5,478 nt of DNA from Verrucomicrobiia bacterium (GTDB lineage: Bacteria > Verrucomicrobiota > Verrucomicrobiia > Limisphaerales > UBA11358). Location of the stretch: the NCBI GenBank assembly GCA_030044395.1, contig JASHVW010000124.1:1-5478 (forward strand), given 5' to 3'. Each line of letters begins with the position of its first letter. Position 1 is the stretch's first letter. Position numbers and translations under genes: made by a program. Of this stretch, positions 1-5,221 are shown piece by piece. The notes beneath the pieces were generated by a model. The model ran no database searches, was not told where the DNA came from, and was given only the letters and a program-made list of their open reading frames with translations.

Positions 1-365
1 TGGTTCGGCAAATCCTGCTGCAAATATCCCTTCGTGTTGTTTTTCAATACCAGCCGCATATCGTCCTTGGGAATTTGCGGTAATTCCACCTGCCGCACCA
101 CCGTATCGTCCAGCCCTATCGCCAGCGCCACATGTCTCGTGGAACCCTTCAGTGCTTCCATGACCGTGCGCAAATGATCGGTAAGCAATTCGGGAGAAAA
201 CTTCTTGTCGTAAATCGGCGCGTCCAACATCGCATATCGCGTCAGCGCGAGCACTTCCCCGCGCCGTTCGACGAGAACAGCCTTCGTCGTGCGGGTGCCC
301 AGATCAACTGCCATCACCTGATTCCTCTTCTTTTTTGGCGACCCGTTAAAGAATGGCAAAGCCAT
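1..365 (-). CDS. pilM: PilM-like type IV pilus assembly actin-like ATPase (N-terminal part, truncated by window edge)
   Basis: Reading leftwards from the ATG at 365, an uninterrupted frame of 121 codons runs off the window, so only the N-terminal third or so is present. Family knowledge: PilM is a cytoplasmic protein of the actin/FtsA fold that binds the N-terminus of PilN and links the inner-membrane alignment complex of type IV pili or related secretion machines to the motor. Seen here: a basic leader (MALPFFNGSPKKKRNQV), then MAVDLGTRTTKAV at about residues 18-30, the phosphate-1 loop with Asp21. The PilM-typical block VVRQVELPQIPKDDMRLVL lies at about residues 89-107, followed by the aromatic/Gln stretch GYLQQDLP. 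The 365 start is preferred over the internal ATG at 314 because the MALPF leader matches what I recall of verrucomicrobial PilM proteins. The 314 start does, however, have a purine-rich GAAGAGG nine bases upstream. There is no Shine-Dalgarno at 365. pilN/pilO-type genes would be expected to the left, but this cannot be verified here. Confidence 0.85.
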   Translation of the reverse strand, partial: MALPFFNGSPKKKRNQVMAVDLGTRTTKAVLVERRGEVLALTRYAMLDAPIYDKKFSPELLTDHLRTVMEALKGSTRHVALAIGLDDTVVRQVELPQIPKDDMRLVLKNNTKGYLQQDLPN

Positions 366-371
366 AGCGCG

Positions 372-399
372 TTTATAGCGGGATATCCGACGATTGCAA
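372..399 (-). promoter_or_regulatory. Candidate sigma-70 promoter for pilM, possibly leaderless
   Basis: On the minus strand TTGCAA (394-399) and TATAAA (372-377) are separated by 16 bases, matching the -35 and -10 consensus at 4/6 and 5/6 positions. The -10 hexamer ends six bases before the ATG at 365, so transcription would be expected to begin at or next to the start codon. This is a visual match only. The -35 half is palindromic (TTGCAA on both strands), so it does not by itself define direction. Confidence 0.4.
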
Positions 400-461
400 G
401 CGCAAATATTGCCATCAAAATATTTTTCATCTCCTCCCCCGGTCCCCCCATCGCAATCCCA

Positions 462-490
462 TTGACGCGCCCCGCGTTTCCCCTTACGGT
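462..490 (+). promoter_or_regulatory. Weak candidate promoter upstream of the GT-C gene
   Basis: TTGACG (462-467) is followed after 17 bases by TACGGT (485-490), which keeps the most conserved -10 positions (T, A and final T) but little else. The hexamer ends 13 bases before the ATG at 504, implying a very short leader without a ribosome binding site. It is weak by consensus and proposed mainly from position; no better candidate is visible in the 138-base divergent spacer. Confidence 0.25.
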
Positions 491-503
491 CGCCACCCCA
501 AAC

Positions 504-2363
504 ATGTCATCTTCGCCGCTCGTCCAACTTTGGATTTGGATATCCGCCGCCGCCACCCTGGCCGGCTGGACACTCTCTGCGTGCGGAGAATTGAACCGCG
601 CCGGTTATGCCTTCACTTTCATCGTGTTTGCCGTCTTCGCCTTCGTCAACCGAAGACAATTGCCATGGCCCGAACATTTTCGCCCGTTAAAATTTCTCCG
701 GCGATTCCGTCGTCCGCTGCCCATGTGTTTTGCGGGGCTGGCGGCGCTGATTTTTATCAGCGGCCTGATTTACGCTCCGGACAATTACACGGGGCTGACG
801 TACCGGGTGGGGCGCGTGCTGCAATGGATTTCGCATGACCACTGGATTTGGGTGCATACCTCCGATTACCGGATGAACGACCGGGCCTGCGGCATGGAAT
901 GGATCATCGCACCCGTGCTGCTCTTTGCCCGTTCCATCCGCCCCTTGTTTCTGCTCAACTTTCTTCCATACCTGTTGTTGCCGGGGCTGGTATTCAGCGT
1001 ATTGATCCGATTGGGGGTCCGACGCGGGGTGGCATGGCAGTGGATGTGGCTGCTGCCAACGGGGTATAATTTCCTGCTCCAAGCGGGGAGCCTTGCCAAT
1101 GACACGTTTCCGACGGTGTATGCGCTGGCGGCGGTGGATTTCGCGTTGCGCGCCGCCAAATCGAAAAAATTTTCCGACGCGGCAGCATCCATCGTGGCCG
1201 CCGGGTTGCTGGTCGGCGCCAAGGCCAGCAACCTGCCGCTGTTGCTGCCGTGGTTCATTTTAATGTTTCCGCTCCTGCCCGTTTTCCGCAAGAAAATCAT
1301 CGCCCTCGCGCCGGCCCTCCTGCTGGCGGCAATCGTTTCGTTTCTGCCCACAGCCATCCTGAACACGATTTATTGCCGCGACTGGTCCGGGGCGGTGCTC
1401 GAATCGCCGATTATGACGGTGAAAAATCCGCTTGCCGCCGGGATCGGAAACGGGTTTCAGTTGTTGGTCCAGAATTTCTGTCCTCCTCTCTTTCCCATGG
1501 CTTCCTGGTGGAACGCGCGGGCGGCGGAGATCATGCCGGCCGCCCTGGTCTCCATTTCAAAACATTTTGATACCGGATTTTTTCAGCTCGGCGAATTGCC
1601 CACCGAAGATTCCGCTGGCATCGGCTTTGGCTTATGCGTGTTGCTTGCCGTCCTCGTGGTCGCGCAATTGTTGCAATGGCGTCCGTCCTCGTGGCTGACG
1701 GCCCGCGGATTGATTCTGATCAGCCCCTGGCTGGCCTTGTCTGCGTATTGTGCAAAATCGGGGATGACGTCCGCTGCCCGATTAATTGCGCCTTACTATC
1801 CGCTATTGCTGCCGCTGCTCCTGGCGGGCCCGGCGGCAGCCTGGGTCGTCCGCCGGCATTGGTGGCGGGCGCTGGTTTATGCCAGCTTGTTTCTGGCTCT
1901 GCTCGTTTTGATTTTGACCCCCGACCGTCCGCTGTGGCCCGCCCGGGCGGTCCTCTCCAGGCTCGCGGCCAGGCATCCGCAATCGCATTCGCTGGCCCGC
2001 GCCTTTGAAGTTTATTCGGTCTATGGCCATCGTTCCGATTCGCTGGCGCAAGTCCGGACGCTCCTTCCGCCGAATGTTAAAGCCGTCGGTTTTCTAGGCG
2101 GGCCGGACGATTGCGATTTGTCCCTCTGGCTGCCGTTGGGATCGCGCCGGGTGGAACATTTTCTTTTAAGTGATGCACCGGAGCGGTTTCGAGAAGATGA
2201 CATCGAATATGCCGTCGTCGGCGGGGCGAACTTGATCTATAACCAGACGACCTTGGCTGACTGGCTGGCCAGGATGAACGCTCAAGCGATCGCCGCCACC
2301 AACGCCACCGAGAAAGTGAACGAAGGCCCACAGATGTGGTATGTGGTTCGGCTTCCGCCGTGA
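504..2363 (+). CDS. Multi-spanning GT-C-type putative glycosyltransferase (GT39/ArnT/PMT-like)
   Basis: A 619-residue integral membrane protein. From family knowledge, GT-C enzymes transfer a sugar from a polyprenyl-phosphate donor on the outer face of the inner membrane, with an acidic residue in the first periplasmic loop as catalytic base; donor and acceptor cannot be read here. Seen: roughly a dozen hydrophobic segments between residues 8 and 471 (for example about 8-25, 36-48, 73-90, 147-169, 226-259, 266-286, 373-390, 428-449, 455-471). The first large loop (about 91-135) carries APDNYTGLTYRVGRVLQW and HTSDYRMNDRACGMEW, with Asp93 or Asp121 as candidate catalytic residues. WMWLLPTGYNFLLQAGSLAND at 180-200 resembles verrucomicrobial glycosyltransferase family 39 homologues I recall. 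A soluble C-terminal domain covers about 490-619. The ATG at 504 was chosen because the protein-like hydrophobic sequence begins there; the upstream open frame is proline-rich noise antisense to pilM. No Shine-Dalgarno is seen. The stop abuts the stop of the convergent gene. A non-enzymatic membrane protein remains possible. Confidence 0.82.
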   Translation: MSSSPLVQLWIWISAAATLAGWTLSACGELNRAGYAFTFIVFAVFAFVNRRQLPWPEHFRPLKFLRRFRRPLPMCFAGLAALIFISGLIYAPDNYTGLTYRVGRVLQWISHDHWIWVHTSDYRMNDRACGMEWIIAPVLLFARSIRPLFLLNFLPYLLLPGLVFSVLIRLGVRRGVAWQWMWLLPTGYNFLLQAGSLANDTFPTVYALAAVDFALRAAKSKKFSDAAASIVAAGLLVGAKASNLPLLLPWFILMFPLLPVFRKKIIALAPALLLAAIVSFLPTAILNTIYCRDWSGAVLESPIMTVKNPLAAGIGNGFQLLVQNFCPPLFPMASWWNARAAEIMPAALVSISKHFDTGFFQLGELPTEDSAGIGFGLCVLLAVLVVAQLLQWRPSSWLTARGLILISPWLALSAYCAKSGMTSAARLIAPYYPLLLPLLLAGPAAAWVVRRHWWRALVYASLFLALLVLILTPDRPLWPARAVLSRLAARHPQSHSLARAFEVYSVYGHRSDSLAQVRTLLPPNVKAVGFLGGPDDCDLSLWLPLGSRRVEHFLLSDAPERFREDDIEYAVVGGANLIYNQTTLADWLARMNAQAIAATNATEKVNEGPQMWYVVRLPP

Positions 2364-2876
2364 TCACTGCCCTTGCAACCGGAAGAACAGGTTGCCCGTG
2401 GGACCGCTTAAGCGCAAATAATTCGTACCGTTCGACGGCATCACCCCGCTGCTGGCCGACCAGCCGCTGGGCGTGGCCAAATTGTCGTTTTGCTGCAACG
2501 TCCAGCCGGACACATCCTGCCAGTAGATCGTGATCGTGTTGCCGGCATGGCTGATATAGAGCGTGGGAGCGCCCGCGGTTTGCACCACGGAAATCAAGCT
2601 CCAAAATCCGCCGGTGAGGGAGTAGCTGCCACCGGTCATCGCGCCGCCGGCATCGGGCTGGCCAATGGTGCCGCTGACCTGATACGTGGCGCTCGTGCTG
2701 GTGCCGCCGCCGCCCGAAATCTTATACCAATTAATCGAGTAACTCTGCGCCGGGGCCCTGAAGGCCACAGCATAAGCAACCACGGCAAAACAGAGCAGCG
2801 TTCGCAGGGCGCGGCCGGCGCGGCGATGATTGTCTGTCGTGCAACTCTGGATCTTTATCTCGGATTTCGTTTTCAT
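2364..2876 (-). CDS. Secreted verrucomicrobial protein with GGGGTS/GTIGQPDAGG repeat-like core and C-terminal LQ...FFRL motif
   Basis: A 170-residue exported protein of unknown function. Seen: a long basic N-region, the hydrophobic stretch LLCFAVVAYAVAF at about 27-39, and a signal-peptidase I type AxA site (Ala41-Pro-Ala43), giving a mature start near Gln44. The mature part opens with YSINWYKISGGGGTST, then YQVSGTIGQPDAGGAMTGG and YSLTGGFWSLISVVQT (about 65-100). It ends in a beta-rich tail with WTLQQNDNLATPSGW and NLFFRL. I recall this arrangement as a large paralogous family of exported proteins in Verrucomicrobiota; the C-terminal 'LQ..(D/N)L....W...FFRL' pattern recurs at the ends of many Planctomycetes/Verrucomicrobia secreted proteins. 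The ATG at 2876 has GGAGG four bases upstream and overlaps the stop of the preceding ORF as ATGA, so the two are very likely one transcript with coupled translation. The stop abuts the GT-C gene stop. The exact role (adhesin, matrix or other surface component) is unknown. Confidence 0.85.
   Translation of the reverse strand: MKTKSEIKIQSCTTDNHRRAGRALRTLLCFAVVAYAVAFRAPAQSYSINWYKISGGGGTSTSATYQVSGTIGQPDAGGAMTGGSYSLTGGFWSLISVVQTAGAPTLYISHAGNTITIYWQDVSGWTLQQNDNLATPSGWSASSGVMPSNGTNYLRLSGPTGNLFFRLQGQ
2370..2402. other. Inverted repeat at the convergent gene junction (possible hairpin, weak terminator candidate)
   Basis: GCAACC (2375-2380) and GGTTGC (2390-2395) form a perfect 6-bp stem around a 9-base loop. 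CCC (2370-2372) and GGG (2400-2402) can extend it across an internal loop. It lies entirely inside the last codons of the minus-strand secreted protein (the TGNLFFRLQG region), just past the stop of the plus-strand gene. No T-run follows on either strand, so it is not a classical intrinsic terminator, and the repeat may simply reflect the conserved protein motif. Confidence 0.2.
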
Positions 2877-3064
2877 TTCTCCTCCATCTGTCTTTGGTTC
2901 GCAGCCGGCTTCTTTGCCATGTGTCCCGGATAAATGGCGCGGATAAAATCCTGCGCCTTAGAACCGGGATTGGGCGCGCCGCTGTCGGCCTCCCGTTTGT
3001 AATGCCATTGCTGGATGGGCACGGCAACCAATTTATCGGGAATTGCCTGCGCGTCAACTGGCAC
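2873..3064 (-). CDS. Short ORF matching the core of the Peptidase_S74 / endosialidase intramolecular chaperone domain (minimal or remnant)
   Basis: A 63-codon ORF with a GTG start at 3064. GAGGAG lies nine bases upstream, and its TGA stop overlaps the next gene's ATG as ATGA. Its sequence PVDAQAIPDKLVAVPIQQWHYK, then GSKAQDFIRAIYPG (about residues 2-47), resembles what I recall of the verrucomicrobial S74 chaperone core: 'N-x-x-PVD-x-QA-(V/I)-L-x-K-(V/L)-x-(A/S)-LPI-x-x-W-x-YK ... GPMAQDF-x-x-A(F/Y)'. In complete proteins this domain sits at the C-terminus of long fibre or spike proteins, helps them trimerise and cleaves itself off. Here no fibre part, no intact Ser-Asp cleavage segment and no usual C-terminal 'D.DGV.LAAIQGL' helix is seen. 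Homology seems to start slightly upstream of the GTG (codons SEIEEKNL), but an in-frame TGA at 3104-3106 closes the frame. It is either a decayed 3' remnant of a fibre gene or a tiny co-expressed accessory protein. There is no signal peptide. Confidence 0.6.
   Translation of the reverse strand: MPVDAQAIPDKLVAVPIQQWHYKREADSGAPNPGSKAQDFIRAIYPGHMAKKPAANQRQMEEK
2881..2885 (-). promoter_or_regulatory. Shine-Dalgarno of the secreted protein gene
   Basis: On the minus strand GGAGG is followed by AGAA and then the ATG at 2876. The site lies inside the 3' end of the upstream S74-like ORF (encoding its final residues QMEEK), as expected for translational coupling through the ATGA overlap. Confidence 0.6.
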
Positions 3065-3073
3065 AAGATTTTT

Positions 3074-3079
3074 CTCCTC
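3074..3079 (-). promoter_or_regulatory. Shine-Dalgarno supporting the GTG start of the S74-like ORF
   Basis: GAGGAG on the minus strand, nine bases before the GTG at 3064. This site decides the start, because no ATG is available in this frame between the upstream in-frame TGA (3104-3106) and the conserved motif. Confidence 0.5.
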
Positions 3080-3155
3080 AATTTCCGATTTAAAATTGAG
3101 CCATCAAACTGATGGCAAAGGCTCTCTGCAATCATGGCCTTCGCCGAACTTTTCT

Positions 3156-3185
3156 TCTCTACCAAATTAGCAGGGATTATGTCAA
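3156..3185 (-). promoter_or_regulatory. Candidate sigma-70 promoter of the S74-like / secreted protein unit
   Basis: A perfect -35 TTGACA (3180-3185, minus strand) is followed after 18 bases by TAGAGA (3156-3161), a poor -10 with 3/6 matches. If used, transcription would start near 3150, giving a leader of about 85 bases before the GTG at 3064. The perfect -35 within the divergent spacer is the main support; the -10 assignment is uncertain. Confidence 0.4.
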
Positions 3186-3243
3186 GTCTAAAACGGGATT
3201 TTTCCATTCCTGTTTTGTCGCGCCGCTTGTAATCTCCGGCGCG

Positions 3244-5163
3244 ATGAGTGATACACCCAAGCCTGGGGTTGATAATCAAAAATCGGAGGCATTGAGCCCC
3301 AGCCTTCGGCCTCCCGCCCCCGGGGTTTCTCCATCCTCCATCCTCTGCCCTCCATCTTCCATTTCCAGCCCCGATCTCCGCAGTTTCTGGCTCATGTTCG
3401 TCGTAGAGTTCCAAAACGCGTTCAGCGACAACACCCTTAAGTTCCTCGTTACCTTTTTCATCGTCGGCGTCGTGGCGTCCGGGGAAAAACGCAATGCCCT
3501 CGTTCCGCTCGTGGGCGCGGTGTTCGCTTTGCCGTTCATTTTGTTCTCCATGCTCGGCGGTTTTTTTGCCGACCGCTTCAGCAAACGCAACGTGTCCGTT
3601 GTCATTAAATGCGCCGAAATCGGCATCATGTCCATCGCCTCGGTCGGCCTGTGGCTGCCGAGCGTGGCGTTGATGCTCGCCGCGGTCTTTTTGATGAGCA
3701 CCCATAGCGCCATTTTTGGCCCCACAAAATACGGAATGCTCCCCGAACTGTTGCCGGAGAAGAAATTGTCGTGGGGAAACGGCATCTTCGGCTTGGGCAC
3801 GTTTTCGGCCATCATCACCGGGACGATCGTTGCCGGAACACTTTCAGACCTGTTCGCCAAAAGACAGGTTTATTCCGGCGGTGTTCTTATCGTGCTGGCC
3901 CTGGTCGGGCTTTCGCTTTGCCTTGCCGTCAGCCGCCTGCCCGCCGCCGCTCCGCATAAACAATTTCGCATCAACTTTCTTGGCGACTTCTATTCGCAGA
4001 TGAAAATGATTCGCGCGGATTACACTTTGTTTCTCGGCGCCATCGGCATCGCCTTTCTTTATTTCCTCGGCGCGCTCCTGCAACCGACCATTCTATTTTA
4101 TGGCAAGGACATTTTGCATTTGGATGACACGCACGTCGGTTGGTTGCAAGCGGCGCTCGCCCTGGGCATCGGTCTGGGGAGCCTGGCCGCCGGGTTTTTG
4201 TCCGGTGGAAAAATCGAATACGGCCTGGTGCCGGTCGGTATGGCGGGCCTCACCGTTTTTGCCGCGTCGATTTCGTGGATGAAATTAACCTTTTACGGCA
4301 TGGCCGGCAATCTTTGCGCCCTTGGATTTTTTGGGGGATTCTACAGCGTGCCCCTCAATGCCATCATCCAATACCGCCCCGACCCGCGGAACAAAGGCGC
4401 TGTCATCGCCGCGTCTTCGCTGCTCACCTGGATTGGCGTTCTTTTGGCGTCGGGCGTCTATTATCTGCTTGGGGCAATATGCCATTTCACTTCGCCGCAA
4501 ATGTTTCTGGCCGGCGCCATCCTTTCCCTCATCGGAACCATTTATTGCCTGCAACTCGTCCCGGATTCCCTTGTCCGTTTCCTGTTCTGGTTGCTGACCA
4601 AAAGCGTCTATCGCATTCGCGTGGAAGGGCGCGATAATATCCCGGAACGCGGCGGCGCCCTCTTTGTTTGCAATCATGTCTCCTTTGTGGACGCCCCCCT
4701 CCTGATGGCGTCCACCGACCGCAAAATCCGGTTTCTCATGCACCGCGAGTATTATCATCTGTGGTGGGTCAGGCCCTTCACAAAAATGCTCGGCCTCATT
4801 CCCATCGCCTCCGACCTTGGACCGCGCGAGTTGATTGAATCGCTGCACGCGGCAGGCCAGGCCGTCCGCGAGCACCATGTCGTCTGCATTTTTGCCGAGG
4901 GACAAATCACTCGCACCGGCGAGCTGGCTGAATTTCATCGCGGTTTCGAGCGCATCATGAGGGGCACTCACGCGCCGATCGTCCCCGTGGCGCTCGTCGG
5001 CGTTTGGGGCAGTATTTTCAGCTTTGAAGGTGGGAAATTCTTTTGGAAATGGCCGAGGGAATTTCCGTATCACGTCACCATCCGCTATGGAGAACATCTG
5101 CCGCCGACAGCGACGCCCGAGGAAGTGCGCGGAGCGGTGGAAGCACTGTTGAGTGCGCGGTAG
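3244..5163 (+). CDS. Fused MFS lysophospholipid-transporter-like / PlsC 1-acylglycerophosphate-type acyltransferase
   Basis: A 639-residue two-domain inner-membrane protein. Residues about 46-440 form an MFS transporter resembling LplT: FQNAFSDNTLKF in the first helix, the motif A loop GGFFADRFSKR at 105-115, and multiple hydrophobic helices. Residues about 450-639 form a PlsC-type acyltransferase. It has CNHVSFVD with the catalytic HX4D pair His478/Asp483, the block-III motif FAEGQITRTG at 550-559 (usual FPEG, with Pro replaced by Ala), and the block-IV motif APIVPVAL at about 577-584. In the Aas/LplT pathway, lysophospholipids are flipped inwards and re-acylated. The acyl-ACP synthetase (AMP-binding) domain found at the end of longer fusions is absent, so the acyl donor must be supplied separately. 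The ATG at 3244 opens a disordered, Ser/Pro-rich stretch of about 45 residues. It was preferred to the ATG at 3112, whose leader is not protein-like, and to the ATG at 3394, which would cut off the conserved SFWL. No Shine-Dalgarno is seen. A separate phospholipid or glycerol-phosphate acylation role is possible. Confidence 0.88.
   Translation: MSDTPKPGVDNQKSEALSPSLRPPAPGVSPSSILCPPSSISSPDLRSFWLMFVVEFQNAFSDNTLKFLVTFFIVGVVASGEKRNALVPLVGAVFALPFILFSMLGGFFADRFSKRNVSVVIKCAEIGIMSIASVGLWLPSVALMLAAVFLMSTHSAIFGPTKYGMLPELLPEKKLSWGNGIFGLGTFSAIITGTIVAGTLSDLFAKRQVYSGGVLIVLALVGLSLCLAVSRLPAAAPHKQFRINFLGDFYSQMKMIRADYTLFLGAIGIAFLYFLGALLQPTILFYGKDILHLDDTHVGWLQAALALGIGLGSLAAGFLSGGKIEYGLVPVGMAGLTVFAASISWMKLTFYGMAGNLCALGFFGGFYSVPLNAIIQYRPDPRNKGAVIAASSLLTWIGVLLASGVYYLLGAICHFTSPQMFLAGAILSLIGTIYCLQLVPDSLVRFLFWLLTKSVYRIRVEGRDNIPERGGALFVCNHVSFVDAPLLMASTDRKIRFLMHREYYHLWWVRPFTKMLGLIPIASDLGPRELIESLHAAGQAVREHHVVCIFAEGQITRTGELAEFHRGFERIMRGTHAPIVPVALVGVWGSIFSFEGGKFFWKWPREFPYHVTIRYGEHLPPTATPEEVRGAVEALLSAR
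3330..3364 (+). repeat. Imperfect heptanucleotide tandem repeat (TCCATCC-type), five units
   Basis: Five consecutive 7-base units: TCCATCC, TCCATCC, TCTGCCC, TCCATCT, TCCATTT. The tract lies in the 5' coding region of the MFS-PlsC gene, where it encodes part of the serine/proline-rich leader (SSILCPPSSIS). Because 7 is not a multiple of 3, gain or loss of one unit would shift the reading frame ahead of the first transmembrane helix. Confidence 0.7.
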
Positions 5164-5187
5164 CAGCGGGCGTTTACATTAAAAATC

Positions 5188-5215
5188 TTTCCATCCAGGC
5201 CCGCCCCGGTATGTT
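5188..5215 (+). promoter_or_regulatory. Weak candidate promoter for pyruvate kinase
   Basis: TTTCCA (5188-5193) and TATGTT (5210-5215) are 16 bases apart, each matching the consensus at 4/6 positions. The -10 ends six bases before the ATG at 5222, the same spacing as at pilM, which would make the transcript leaderless. The 58-base gap after the MFS-PlsC stop contains no convincing terminator, so read-through from the upstream gene is also possible. Confidence 0.3.
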
Positions 5216-5221
5216 TTGGCC

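Noticed and set aside
314..430. A 38-codon minus-strand ORF (MKNILMAIFALAIV...), one predicted membrane helix, ending in TGATG at the internal ATG of pilM, with GGAGG close to its start.
   Set aside because: The better pilM start at 365 gives a leader typical of the family and overlaps this ORF out of frame. GGAGG is only two bases from its ATG, and a pilM promoter candidate falls inside it.
132..503. In-frame upstream extension of the GT-C gene to an ATG at 132.
   Set aside because: It runs antisense through pilM and encodes a basic, proline-rich sequence without family features; the membrane protein begins naturally at 504.
3112..3243. In-frame upstream extension of MFS-PlsC to the ATG at 3112.
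   Set aside because: The leader is not protein-like, no ribosome binding site precedes it, and it would cover the divergent promoter region; 3244 is a simpler start.
2731..3705. A 324-codon minus-strand open frame across the divergent spacer and the 5' part of MFS-PlsC.
   Set aside because: Its translation is rich in charged residues and Gly/Arg/His without any domain. It is an antisense shadow of the MFS-PlsC codon pattern and overlaps both ORFs of the coupled unit out of frame.
4285..5097. A 270-codon minus-strand open frame opposite the PlsC domain.
   Set aside because: It is antisense to a gene with clear catalytic motifs, and the long frame is explained by the GC-rich codon use of the real gene.
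5164..5221. GC-rich inverted-repeat-like bases (GCGGGCG ... CCCGCCCC) between MFS-PlsC and pyk, considered as a terminator.
   Set aside because: The arms do not pair cleanly and no T-run follows.
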